This document shows, one piece after another, positions 23,745-34,316 of a stretch of 64,000 nucleotides of DNA. A program made the position numbers and the translations under genes. Below the pieces are notes generated by a model, which was given only the letters and a program-made list of their open reading frames with translations, was not told where the DNA came from and ran no database searches. Source of the stretch: Phytophthora quininea (Eukaryota > Oomycota > Peronosporomycetes > Peronosporales > Peronosporaceae); NCBI GenBank assembly GCA_011947345.1, contig JAAVTG010001008.1, positions 434,001 through 498,000 on the forward strand. Reading direction: 5' to 3'. Within the stretch, counting starts at the first letter, position 1. The number at the start of each line of letters is the position of its first letter.

Positions 23745-25665
23745 CTATTCTACTGATAATGCAGGCCCATTTTCTCGTGGCCTTCCTGCGCCTTGACCAG
23801 ACGCGCCACCACGTTTCCGCTTGTTGCTCCCTCGATAGACTAGCGTATCCCGACCAGCAGCGTCAACACCTCCAACTGTTCCAAGAGTGTAAAGCAAATG
23901 AACACAGGAAGCCATCTTCGACCACAGCCGACACGGACAGACGCGCGACTCGATGTCTACGGCCCAGCCGGTTGCGGGCATCCCTAGCAGCTCCATTCGC
24001 GCGGTTTCGCTTCCAAGCTTAGCGGAGACGGGCAGGTCTTCTCGAGAGCGGCGATCATGTACGTTAAACACGTGGATTGCTGGAGATGCTAGCACGTTAA
24101 CGATGTGACTCGCAGCTTTCGAGTCCGAGCTGAGCAGGAACTCGACGGTGTTGCGTTCGGGCTTGTACTCCCGCAGCACGCCAGCTCGAGCCATGGCATT
24201 AGCCCGCCTAACCATGCGGTCATCGACACCAGGCTCCAAAGCAAAGGCTCGAGCACGTACACTTTCACCGCGACACAGAACGAAGAGCTGATCAATGAGG
24301 GCCCCGACCTTCAGCTTGCGCCTGAGCGTGACGTCCCGCTTAATTGTGGCGTTGTACGTCTCGCAAGGGTTATTAGTGGTGGCGTAGCCGGCCAGAGTGT
24401 GATAGCACTGCCATCGCCACACACGATCATTCAACCACACCGTTCTGAAGTAGGTAACGAACCGGCGTAGCTGCGTGTATCCTTCCCATTTTTGAAGAAC
24501 TTCTTCCTTGCGCTCTTGAAACTCCGAGTCACATCTGGAGAAGTGCATTTCGTGAAGGTCACGCATTACCATCGCTGTGATGCCGGTGTCGAAAGCCCGC
24601 GTCTTCTCGTAGATCTTCTTCGCCACATGGAAGTAGCACATCAGAAACTTATACGGGCTGCTATCTCCTCCAAAACTTTCACTAAGCGCATTCCATTGCG
24701 CGCTATCGACATCTCCTATCGCGAAATGAACGCGAAGCGGCCTTCCAGTCACTTCAAAAACATCTTTGACAGCATTGACAGAACCTCAGCGTACTGAGGC
24801 TGCTGCTGCTGGGATACAATGAAAATTGCAAGAAGATGAAACTTGCGCGCACGATCCGACATCCCAATTACTATAACCGGGTACCCAGTCTGAGTCAGCT
24901 TGTACGTGGCGTCCACGTGCAAGATGAAAGAAGCAGGATCGCGGTCAGCTTGACGGAGCAGCTTTTTCGTGGTGACTCCGACCACAAAGGGTGAGCATCG
25001 CTCCCATTTCCAACAACCGGTCTGCCATCGCTATCCGTTCGCCACGTGAACGTGAATGCTGCATTCTCTTCTTCGAGGCCTGTGAAGCCCGTCTCGCGTA
25101 GCTTCAGGCGAATAGCGCCCATGCGGTCACTGCCACCCAGCGTTGTCGTAACGTGGTGGTAAACAAAACGCTGGATAGCAGAGAGCGGTGGGGCTGTTTC
25201 CTCATTGAGGCCAAAGCGCTGGATTAGCGCTCTCCAAATGCGAGCAGGGCGTAGACCCTGCGCGGCCCAGTCGCGGGCGAGTTCCTTCATGGAAGGCGTT
25301 AAGCGAGGCCTGGCGAGCGGTCGCACGTGGGTGACGTGCGAGACGAGCTCGTCCACGGCCACCACGTCGGGTTCCTGGCACGCACGGTCGCGCCAACGCC
25401 ACGGGCACGGTGTCGCTGGTGCTGCCGCGGAGCACGCTTCGCACCTACAGCGTAGCAGCTGTGTCCTCATCGCGTGCGGAGCTGCATCAGCGCAGATATT
25501 GCACTGACCAACGTCGCTCCATGCAATAGAGAATGCTTTGAACGTGTCCAGCAGCATGTCGGCGTCCGAGCGAGGCATGCTTGGTGTGAGGGTGGTCCAG
25601 GGGAGCGGTCGAGGCATTGAGGAGGAACTAAGTGGCGAGGGAGGGGGGTTGCAATGTGGTGCCAC
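23745..25665 (-). mobile_element. Degraded MULE (Mutator-like) transposase
   Basis: Three overlapping minus-strand frames (25665-24895, 24985-24749, 24752-23745) join by two -1 shifts, near 24975 and 24765, into one transposase. Landmarks are HVDATYKLTQTGYPVIVIG with the first catalytic Asp, FAIGDVDSAQWNAL with the second, MCYFHVAKKIYEK, WHTLAGYATTNNPCET-like sequence (here CYHTLAGYATTNNPCETYN), and a C-terminal SWIM-type zinc-binding motif CPCRLWSKMASCVHLLYTL. The N-terminal part has a Cys-rich stretch. Element ends and target duplication were not located. It sits between the two halves of the duplicated accessory block. Confidence 0.8.
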
Positions 25666-26430
25666 TTACCCCAGAATGAACTTACTGTGGCTTAGCAGCA
25701 TAGGCGAGGAAGCTTGGCTAGACCTGGAGAAGTCGAAGCAACAGGATAGTCTTTTGCTCTGCTGAGAAAGTTTTGAGAGTGCTTAGCTCGGTCGCCGCTT
25801 CAGGCTGAAACTACCGTGGTAACCAACGCCACATTTAGCGACCTGCTAAGCAAAACATAGCTACCTAAAGATGCATGGGAATATGCATAAAGAAGTCGAA
25901 ATTGACTCTTGAACTGTGACAAGGGGGTGCGCGTGTATGGTAAATTGCCGAGTGAGTCAGCAGCAATTCAGCAGAACAGCACAAGATGTAATTGGATAAA
26001 ATAAGGTTTGTGAGGAACATGATTGAATAAAAATACGTTGTCGTGAGACCAGGAAATTAGTGGTTGTAGTGCGATGTATGTAGTGGCGGTCTCTCTTTGC
26101 ACGTGGAGCAAGCGCATTTTACTGTGCTGTTGAATGTGTATTGTGCCCGTTGTTTTTTGTCGAAAAGGACACGTCGTCGCCATGCACGCGCAAAATCTGA
26201 TGCTAATACCTCAGCAGCGGGAAGAAGGCGTGTTTCCGCTTCATGAGTTGCTCGCTTCATGAGCCCCCTCTTCCCCATATCTAATGCAATAGCTCGACCC
26301 ACGAAGGACGGCTCGCGAAGAAAATAAGGCAATTTTCCGGTGGTGGATCTGATTCCGTGCTCTGATTGGCTGACAAAGCGGCACTTCGTCTACTGCCGCA
26401 GAACCGCACAAAGAACACCGAGCGACCGTC
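25666..26430. other. Intergenic region upstream of sulfite oxidase
   Basis: About 765 bases, AT-richer than the genes, with no supported coding region. It should hold the sulfite oxidase promoter and may include the outer end of the MULE. Confidence 0.4.
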
Positions 26431-28248
26431 ATGCTGGCGGCTCTGGGCAAGTCCACACGGCGTCTCGCTCGTCGCTCTGCTCGCCTCCACCATCTCCACT
26501 CTTCTGCGCGTGTAGTGGCACCTTTGCTGCTCGCTGACTCGCCGTGCAGCCGACGTAAATCGCACTCCAACTGGCTACTCGGCTGCATCGCAGCAACTGC
26601 CGCCAGTCTGAGCATTCTCACGGCTTTGAGCGAGTCTGCAGATGATGAAGCAGACAACAGACCCGTGCCAGCTGGAGAGATCCGTCCTGACCTACCAACA
26701 TTCTCGTTCGACGAGGTGCAGAAGCACACAGGCGCCAAGAAGGACGGCACTTGGGTGGTCTACAAGTACGGCGTGTACGACATCACCAGGTTCATCGCGT
26801 CGCATCCTGGAGGCACCAAGATTTTACTAGCAGCAGGACGGTCTATCGAGCCTTTTTGGCAGCTCTATGCTGCCCATAACCACGCAGACGTGCACAAAAT
26901 CCTGGAGAGACTGCGGATCGGCAACTTGAGAGAGGAGGACGTGCAGATGCTCGAGACGCTGAGAAAAGAGAGATATGGGGACGGCCCCTACAGTCGTGAT
27001 CCTACTCGACACCCGGCGCTGAAGGTAAACTCCAGCATGCCGTTTAATGCCGAGCCCCCAGCGGAGTTGCTGATGCAGTCGTTCATCACTCCAAACGACC
27101 TCTTCTTCGTTCGAAACCACTTGCCTGTACCTGAGGTGGACATTGAGAATTATACTCTGAAGATTTTAGGACTCGGTATCAGCAAGGACAAGGTGGTGGA
27201 GTTCACACTGGACGACCTCAAGAGCAAATTCAAACACCACACGGTCACGACAACCGTACAGTGCGCAGGCAATCGACGCGCCGAGATGTCCGGCGTGAAG
27301 CAAGTCAACGGACTGAGTTGGGATACCACGGCACTGTCCACTGCCAATTGGACGGGTGTATTGCTGTCCGATGTGCTAGCAGAACTTGGCATAACCGATG
27401 AAGATTCGCGACCAGATAAGTGCGACTGCGAGGTCGGGGAGAATTTGGAGACTTGCGATGACTGCAACGCGGTTATTCAGCACGTTCAATTCGAGGGTCT
27501 AGACGCCGATACGGAAGGCAATTCGTACGGAGCATCAATCCCCGTAGCGACCGCGTTAGATCCTCGCAAGGACGTGTTGCTTGCGTTCGAGATGAACGGC
27601 GAAACGATTCCTCGAGACCACGGGTTCCCTCTTCGTGTGATCGTTCCAGGTACGGTGGGTGCTCGCAACGTTAAATTCTTGCACCGTATCATCCTCTCGG
27701 GCTCAGAGAGTCCCAGTTTCTGGCAACAGCGCGACTACAAAGGGTTCCCGCCTAATGTCGACTACTCACGCGACGACTACTGGAAGTTTGCCGGCGATTC
27801 CATTCAGGAGCTGCCGGTCCAATCTGCCATTACAGAACCCAAGAACGGCAGCATTCATTTCGTAGATGACATGTCGGACAGCTCAATTGTGACCGTGAAA
27901 GGATACGCGTGGAGTGGCGGTGGTCGCAACATCATCCGTGTAGATATTTCCGTTGATGGAGGGCAGACGTGGACACCTGCAGAGCTGCACGAGTCTGGCA
28001 AGCGACAACGATACAACCGTGCGTGGGCTTGGACGCCTTGGGAGCTGGATGTTGAAGTCCCTCCAGGAACGAAGAAGCTCGACATTATGTGCAAGGCGGT
28101 GGACGCGTCTTACAACGTGCAGCCTGACACGATCGCTCCTATCTGGAACATGCGCGGCGTGTTGAACAATGCTTGGCATCGCGTGAACGTGACAGTTGAG
28201 GAATCTGAAGAAGAGGACGAAGAAGAGGACAAAGGAGAAGATGAGTAG
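26431..28248 (+). CDS. SUOX: Sulfite oxidase (cytochrome b5 + molybdopterin)
   Basis: A single exon of 605 residues that oxidises sulfite to sulfate. The N-terminus is Arg-rich with a hydrophobic segment (WLLGCIAATAASLSILTAL), fitting the mitochondrial intermembrane space. The heme domain is at about residues 87-170, with axial His in ASHPGGTKI and in the HNHADV segment. The Moco domain follows at about 215-430, with the Mo-ligand Cys in TTTVQCAGNRR and the signature GFPLRVIVPGTVGARNVKFL. The dimerisation domain, about 455-585, contains VKGYAWSGGGRNI and WTPWELDVEVP. The acidic Glu/Asp-rich tail is unusual. A broken inverted copy lies at 17168-18003. The TauE/SafE-type gene at 10.2-11.4 kb may be a functional partner, but only by family association. 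Confidence 0.93.
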   Translation: MLAALGKSTRRLARRSARLHHLHSSARVVAPLLLADSPCSRRKSHSNWLLGCIAATAASLSILTALSESADDEADNRPVPAGEIRPDLPTFSFDEVQKHTGAKKDGTWVVYKYGVYDITRFIASHPGGTKILLAAGRSIEPFWQLYAAHNHADVHKILERLRIGNLREEDVQMLETLRKERYGDGPYSRDPTRHPALKVNSSMPFNAEPPAELLMQSFITPNDLFFVRNHLPVPEVDIENYTLKILGLGISKDKVVEFTLDDLKSKFKHHTVTTTVQCAGNRRAEMSGVKQVNGLSWDTTALSTANWTGVLLSDVLAELGITDEDSRPDKCDCEVGENLETCDDCNAVIQHVQFEGLDADTEGNSYGASIPVATALDPRKDVLLAFEMNGETIPRDHGFPLRVIVPGTVGARNVKFLHRIILSGSESPSFWQQRDYKGFPPNVDYSRDDYWKFAGDSIQELPVQSAITEPKNGSIHFVDDMSDSSIVTVKGYAWSGGGRNIIRVDISVDGGQTWTPAELHESGKRQRYNRAWAWTPWELDVEVPPGTKKLDIMCKAVDASYNVQPDTIAPIWNMRGVLNNAWHRVNVTVEESEEEDEEEDKGEDE

Positions 28249-28441
28249 CCACGACCTAAACAAACGCCAATTTATCAGCTTTCACTACGAGCGCTTCGCT
28301 TGCGTCAGCACCAACATATTGCTTCGCTGCCCTGGTTCTCCTTCCTACCGGCCGCCTCGCAGCAGCGCTCAACACTCCATGGGTTCCCTGAACAATCAAA
28401 ATACCACACCCGCAAACCCCAGCGCTGGTGTCTCTGTATGC

Positions 28442-29130
28442 CTACCGATAACCGAACTCCTCACGGAAATCCTGCATCGCGACGCAATCCAACGAAAACC
28501 CCGGCCACGACCCAAACGAGAGTGTTCCCAGCGGGATAAAGTGAGGATCTTGTCCTTGGTTGCGAATCCAGATCCGATTATTCTTTGTGTCGACGATAGC
28601 GCCCTCCCGAGTCCCAGCCTCGATAAACCGCGACACCTTGATCTGGAGCTCTTCGAACGTGACGCCCATCGCCGACATGCGCTCAATCACAACTGTTGGT
28701 ACACACGGCGCATACTGTTTATTCCCATCCTCAAGGGACACCTGGAGACACGTAGTCTTACAGACATAGGAGATGTCCGGGAAAAGTTGGTGGCGGTAAC
28801 CTTCGTCAGTGGGGTCCGTTGGAAGGTTGAATTGCTACCCGTCGAAATCGGTTCCATAAACACCTCCAAACTCCTGATTTGCTTGAAGCAAATTGTCTCC
28901 CACTCACAAAGTTGGCCGTGTGCGAACACCTTCTCCATTTCCATGTCAGGAAGAGCTATCGCCTCTCTCAGAGTTTGAATCGGGAAATCGTACTCGAGGA
29001 AAAACGCGCCTTCCTCCACTTCATTCAGATCGGGGGAGGAGTCACCACGTACTTGCCCAATTGCCTCGGAACGCGAGTGCCACCAGGCAAGGAAATCTCG
29101 TATCTCTCCGCCAAACTGATAGTACCGCAA
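28442..29130 (-). CDS. Uncharacterised protein within inverted repeat 1
   Basis: Two minus-strand frames (29130-28687 and 28741-28442) join by a -1 shift near 28800 into about 230 residues. Readable blocks are GEIRDFLAWWHSRSEAIGQ, EEGAFFLEYDFPIQTLREAI, HQLFPDISYVCKTTCLQVSL, VTFEELQIKVSRFIEAGTRE and DPHFIPLGTLSFGSW. The protein looks soluble, with no signal peptide or repeats. I do not recognise it. Its left-arm copy has lost about 229 bp in the middle. It follows M96-like copy 4 on the same strand within 75 bp, which is very close, and the true start may lie in or before that overlap. Confidence 0.5.
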
Positions 29131-29445
29131 CGCATTGTTTCTTGATTCCGTTTTCGTAAATGGTAGCCTTACGAGAAATTCTCGTCATCACCTCTCCATC
29201 TCTCAATGTGCCGTCAAATATATTCGGGGAAAGTGTACAGCGTCTGCTTGTTTCCATCTCTCCGCGCCGTGCTTCCGCGGCCAACAATCAGGGCGTTTAA
29301 AACCCAGTATTGTTGTACACAATCCCCGAACGGTCTTGAGCATTAGTCCGCACCATTGGGCTACTTCGTCGCGAATCTCATCGAACACTTGCTCGGACAT
29401 GGAGAATTCTGGACGTCGCAGCTTCATGAAAGCAACGCGCCTCAT
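28457..29445 (-). repeat. Inverted repeat 1, right arm
   Basis: This is the full-length arm, 989 bp, of the pair with 19353-20112. It includes the last part of M96-like copy 4 and the uncharacterised frame downstream. Its inner boundary coincides with an in-frame ATG of copy 4 at 29445. Confidence 0.9.
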
Positions 29446-30506
29446 TGCGACAATCAGCTCGCTTCCTGGACCCTCAGGAGTAAGCTTTCTACTTGCCGTC
29501 AGTACAACTGCAGTTGATATGTCCTTGCGAATCCTTTCAGCTGAAACGTAGGGGTATCGCTCGTCTAGGTCAACCGAATTGGCAGTCAGCACGGCGCAAG
29601 GCTCGCCTTCGTATCCGTCCTCTCCATTTCTGAACAAGTGCCGAAACGAGACCACGTTGCCCTCTGTGGTGATGCCTCTCTCGTTGGTCGAGAGGATGCG
29701 GGTGTTGAACGCACTGCTGTCCACTTCGTCGTAGTCGTCGCGGAGAGTGACGTGGCCCAACTGCTCCGAGACGATGATCTCCATGTTGTTCTTGTAGAAC
29801 GACACGGCCTCGAACACTTGCTCGAGCGAAGCAACTCCAGGGAACTGGATGGTCTCGTAGCGGACGCAGCACAAGTCTCCTTGAGCCGTCTCGAATCTGT
29901 GCTCAGAGAACAGCGGCGTCTCCGGATCCAGCGCCGTGACAAACTCCAGTGCATTGTGAAGTCTCTCCTTCTGCATCGACAGCAGCGTCGAGCGTCGTTC
30001 GTCCCAATCATCGCCAAGAGTGATACGGCGGTAGAGTGGGTAGAACTGATGGTCAGTCTGGACAAGAAGCGATGAGTGAGCAGCTCGAATTGAACAGACA
30101 ACGGAAGAAACCAACTCACCAGACATTGGGAGATCGCCGACTGCATTTTAGCAACTCGAAGTTGTTGCGACAGGAGCGAGTAGCGCAGTGCAGCGTTCTC
30201 CTGCACCATTGGGAGCAGCACAGGGTCGTCCAGCACTTTTAGTTGGGCAGGTAGACCCCGAGTCTTCATCACCGCCACACCAGACTCCAAGATCTTGATC
30301 TCCTCTTCCAGCAACTCCTAAACAAGACAGCAACGTGATCAGTTTTGTACCTACGGAGGGAGAGAAGGAATCGATGGCACCTTTCGCGTGGCGTGGCTGA
30401 TCTTGCGCTTCTTCTCGGACTGCTGAGGGCTGAGCTGCTTGTGCTTGTAGAGAGCAACGCGAGCAACCTCATCGCTGTCTGAGTTGGGCGTTCCGGTTGC
30501 TAGCAT
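29203..30506 (-). CDS. M96-like family protein, copy 4
   Basis: Exons on minus: 30506-30381, 30317-30120 and 30057-29203, with GT-AG introns of 63 and 62 bp. Exon 1 ends in the basic block SEKKRKISHATRK. Exon 2 (198 nt, 66 codons) is the coil with the family phrase SQQLRVAKMQSAISQCL. Exon 3 holds QFYPLYRRITLGDDWDERR, LCCVRYETIQFPGV, VSEQLGHVTLRDDYDE and IVAMRRVAFMKLRRPEF. The tail after LKTVRGLCTTI is about 34 residues longer than in relatives and is shared with the left repeat arm. No frame disruption is visible. An alternative in-frame ATG lies at 30554. Confidence 0.75.
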
Positions 30507-30917
30507 GTTTTTTCTTTTGGGTGGACTTTTGGGGACTGACTCTGAGCTCAGCATGGTTACAAGTCCTTTTTCTGATGATCGTTGTCTCGATAACTTCGTT
30601 GGACAAGAAAGATGACTAGTTGTAAAGAGGTCAAGCACGTCTAAGCCGCCGAATGCCCCCGAGCATGCTAGTCGTCCCGGCGCACTGTCACGCAATAACA
30701 CAACTGGAGGGTAGCAATATTTGTACGTCGATTACAAGTTAGTGACAAGAAGGCAGGAGCACAGAAAAAAAGTGCAATCACGCCTAAAGTTCACCCACGA
30801 GTTGTTCTTTTGCATGTCATCTATCCAGAAGATGATACACTTTGTCGACATCCAGTAGAAGCCGACAACATTGTCAGCGTCACTTGGTAATTTTCACCGC
30901 AGCACCAACAGCTCACA
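30507..30917. promoter_or_regulatory. Divergent region between M96-like copy 4 and tubby/LURP-like copy B
   Basis: 411 bases. The proximal 136 bases before copy B are part of inverted repeat 2 and are therefore also the upstream region of copy A, so both copies share their proximal promoter sequence. Confidence 0.5.
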
Positions 30918-31563
30918 ATGGGGAACTCCAACTCTGCAGAACTGCTGGAAGTTCCGTTGCAGTCGCCTGCAAAGCCGACCCAAGCACTCGACATCGGCTG
31001 GGTCACGGAGACTCCAACGCAACTCCACATCGAAACTGGAGCAGGAGCGAACGCGACGGTCTCCGACTCGGCTACCAAGCAGGTCGTCTACACGTTCCGA
31101 GATAAATTTACTGAGCCCAACGTCCTTCTTAAAGACCCGCAAGACCAAACTCTCATCACCATCAAGCGCAGCGGGTGGACTGGGAAGTGCCGGATCTTCG
31201 AAGGAGACCAGACCGAGACCCAGCAGTTCGTGATCGACGCCACTAGCAGCACCTTTGACCCCATGTTGTTGGTCGCTGAATTCGTCGACCGCAAGACTGG
31301 AACGGAGTGTCGCGTTGCTGTCGAAGGGGAAGCAAGCACAAGATGGTGCTGTGCTACTTGGAATGGGGCAGTCCCTTGCTCTCCCTACTCGAGAAGAGCA
31401 AGCACTTCAGGGAGAGCCGCGACCAATACCAACCGGTCGGACGAATTGCACAGACCCACAGCGGGTTCACGCACAAGGGGTACTCCATCGAAGCTGCTGC
31501 TGGTGTCGACCTGACGTTGCTGCTACTGATGTGGCACGTGAGATACGAGTATCTGAGGCGGGA
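30782..31563 (+). repeat. Inverted repeat 2, right arm
   Basis: Pairs with 20597-21379. It spans the upstream region and nearly all of tubby/LURP-like copy B. Confidence 0.88.
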
Positions 31564-31582
31564 GCGGAGTAGTTTAGCGTAA
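30918..31582 (+). CDS. Tubby/LURP-like protein, copy B
   Basis: Starts MGNSNSAELLEVPLQSP, with the same predicted myristoylation start. The frame runs through DKFTEPNVLLKDPQDQTLIT, GKCRIFEGDQTETQQFVI and EFVDRKTGTECRVAVEGEAS. It then needs one extra A near 31340 (ACAAGATGG, expected ACAAAGATGG) to continue as MVLCYLEWGSPLLSLLEKSK up to LTLLLLMWHVRYEYL and a stop at 31582. Only one single-base lesion is seen, so it could well be intact. It heads a same-strand run B, D, E, F with gaps of about 200-320 bp. Confidence 0.65.
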
Positions 31583-31797
31583 TGTTTGAATACATGACTT
31601 TGAAGTACGTCATAGTGAAGCAAGAATTTTTAACGAGGATCCACCAAGTCGATCCTTGTAACTTCTAAGCGTATCTTATTCATGATGTATCAGCTCGACT
31701 CTTTGGCTAGTATTGCTTGTAAGCCACAGCGCACAAGCTAATACCGGTTGCGTTCAAGCCTCACTTTGCAATCTTCTTCACGCGATCAATTGCTCCA

Positions 31798-32471
31798 ATG
31801 GGAAACTCAAACTCGGCCGAACTACTGAGCATCCCTCTGCAATCGCCCGTCAAACCGATTAGAGCTTTGGATGTCAGTTGGGTCTCTCAGTCGCCCACCC
31901 GTCTTCACATCAAGGTTGGGTGCGGAACAAGTGCAGTGGTCACCGACTTGGCCACCAACCAGGTCGTCTACACGTTCAAGGACAAAATACTGAGCTCCCG
32001 CACCTTTTGAAGGACCCCCACGGCCAAATCCTCGTCACTTCGCAGATGAAAGCCTTCTCGGGGAAATGCAGCATTTTCCAAGGAGACCAGACCGAGACGT
32101 CTCAATTCGAGATCCACGATATTAGCGGCCTCTTCAAGACGATGGTCTTGGTCGTTGAGTTTGTCGACCGCAAGACTGGCAACCAGTGCCGAGTCGCAAT
32201 CAAAGGAAGTGCTAGCACCAAAGTGGTGCTATGCTACTTGGAGCTGGGCAGTCCATCGCTTTCGCAGCTTGGCAACAGCAAAGACTTCGAACAGAACCAA
32301 GCCCGATACCAACCGATTGGCCGCATCCAGCGTGAACATACGGGATTCACCAACGAGGAATTCTCCATCGACGCCGCAGCTGGAGTCGATTTGACGCTAC
32401 TTCTGCTGATGTGGCAGACACGATACGCGTATCTGCAGGCGGAACGCACTAGTGCTACTACCTCTGGGTAG
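31798..32471 (+). CDS. Tubby/LURP-like protein, copy D
   Basis: Starts MGNSNSAELLSIPLQSP. A -1 shift in the T4 run at 32005-32008 turns the expected RTFLKDP into RTF-stop. The next frame continues as LKDPHGQILVTSQMKAFSGK, GDQTETSQFEIHDISGLF, EFVDRKTGNQCRVAIKGSAS and LTLLLLMWQTRYAYL to a stop at 32471. The lesion is in a homopolymer, so a base-calling error is likely. Confidence 0.65.
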
Positions 32472-32787
32472 GTGATGGAATTTCTCCATCGTTGAGCTTT
32501 CACTGCGTCATTATTCAACTGCATCAATCCATTAATTGTCAACTACACCACACGCACCTTTGCTTTCACCGCTTGCGCAGCACATTTGTAGTTTTTATTG
32601 ATCACCATTTCGTAGTTGGAACCGCAGGGTTCGGTTGTCTTGATGCAAGCACTTGAGCATTCCACGAATATTATTTTTCATGGCTTACTTTCCATGCAGC
32701 CACCAAAATGCTGTCGCACCAAGCATAGTCTTCCTATGGCGATCGCTTCACTTTCTAGCCTTCTTCATACGACCAAACAGCTCCGAA
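32472..32787. other. Spacer between copies D and E
   Basis: 316 bases with no supported gene; presumably the promoter of copy E. Confidence 0.4.
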
Positions 32788-33440
32788 ATGGGGAACTCCA
32801 ACTCGGCTGAGCTATTAAGCGTTCCTTTGCAGTCGCCTGTCAAGCCAATTCGATCTCTTGACGCCAGCTGGGTCACTCCATCGCCAACGCGAGTTCTTGT
32901 CAACGTGGGATGCGGAGGAAGCGCGTCCGTCACCGAGACGGCTACGGGCCAGACCGTCTACATTTTCAAGGACAAGTCGTTCAGTTCCTGCACTCTCCTG
33001 AAAGACCCACAAGGTCAAGAAATGCGTTCTCGGGCAAATGCCGCATTTACCCAGGAGACCAAACCGAGATCCAGCAGTTCGTGATCCACGACGTCAGCGG
33101 CTTCTTGAAGACGATGATGTTGCTCGTCGAATTCATGGACCGGAAGACTGGGAACCGGTGCCGAGTTGCAGTCAAAGGCAGTCCAAGCACGAGAGTGGTG
33201 CTGTGCTATCTGGAACAAGGCAGTCCATCGCTTTCGCACCTCGGAAACAGCGGAGACTTCAAACTAAACCAGGGCCGATACCAACCGATCGGCCGCATCC
33301 AACGCGGGCACTCAGGATTCACTCATGAGGAGTACTCCATCGAAGTCGCTGCTGGGGTTGATGTGACGCTGCTCTTGTTGATATGGCGCGTGCGATTCGA
33401 ATATCTGCGCTCGGAACGCACGAGTGCTGCCTCTGGATAA
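32788..33440 (+). pseudogene. Tubby/LURP-like protein, copy E (19-bp deletion)
   Basis: Starts MGNSNSAELLSVPLQSP and reads normally to LKDPQGQ. Against copy D, about 19 bases are then missing (the part coding ILVTSQ), which shifts the frame; the rest is readable in the next frame as FSGKCRIYPGDQTEIQQFVI, EFMDRKTGNRCRVAVKGSPS and VDVTLLLLIWRVRFEYL. A 19-bp gap is unlikely to be a base-calling error, so this copy is probably dead or makes a short product of about 98 residues. Confidence 0.65.
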
Positions 33441-33647
33441 GCTTCGGTCAAGTTTCACCACATGTGCATGTAGTGTCTATGAATACTGAGAATTACTTTC
33501 AACACCTTGAGCTTTCACTGTTGCCCACAACCACGCCTTGATCACCTTCGCTAAGGTGAACTCTGCCGCTCTTTCATCAATCCGGTGGGTATCCAGCAAT
33601 GCTGAAGCTTTATCATCACCACTTCCTTCGTGACACCCACAACTCTA

Positions 33648-34316
33648 ATGGGGAGCTCCAACTCACCAGAGCTACTGCTGAGCTACTGAAGTGTTCCGCC
33701 GCAGTCGCTTCCCAAGCCCCCTTCAATCGATGAGTTTCAGTTGGGTCACACACTCGCCTTCGCGTCTTCTTATCGATGGTGAGGCCTGGGGAACAAGCGT
33801 GACTGTCACCAACCCAGCAACCAGTCAGACCGTCTGTACGTTCGAAGACAAGGATTTCAGGGACCGCGCTGTCCTGAAGGACCCACTCGATCGAATCCTC
33901 GTCACCATTAAGGACGGTGGCATCTTTAAAGGAGACCAGACCCAGTTCCGGCAATTCCTGATCCATGACATCCAAGACCTCTTTGAGACCATGCTGCTGA
34001 GCGTCGAATTCGTCGACCACAAGACTGGAACCCTGTGTCGATTTGCAGTCAAAGGAAGTTCAAGCGCCAAAGTGGTGCTGTGCAACTTAGAGCAGGGAAA
34101 TCCATCGTTCTCGCAGCTTGTTAGCACCTAAGACTTCGATCTGAATCAAAGCAGATACCAGCCGATCGCTCGCATTCAACGGGGTCACGTGGATTCTCTA
34201 TCGACGCTGCTGGAGGTGTCGATTTGACGCTGCTCTTGCTGCTGTGGTGCATCCGACACGAATATCTCCGACCACCACGTACCAGAATCGGTGTTGTAGG
34301 CTTGGTTTCGGCGTAA
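33648..34316 (+). pseudogene. Tubby/LURP-like protein, copy F (multiple lesions)
   Basis: The start is MGSSNSPELL, quickly followed by a stop. Later blocks survive in another frame: SVTVTNPATSQTVCTFEDKD, FKGDQTQFRQFLIHDIQDLF, EFVDHKTGTLCRFAVKGSSS. A further in-frame stop follows LVST where relatives have a Gly/Asn-rich loop, and another gap occurs before SIDAAGGVDLTLLLLLWCIR. It is the most diverged and clearly decayed copy of the array. Confidence 0.8.

Noticed and set aside
23050..26430. Terminal inverted repeats for the MULE
   Set aside because: Compared both flanks by eye and found no convincing long inverted repeat or 9-bp duplication.
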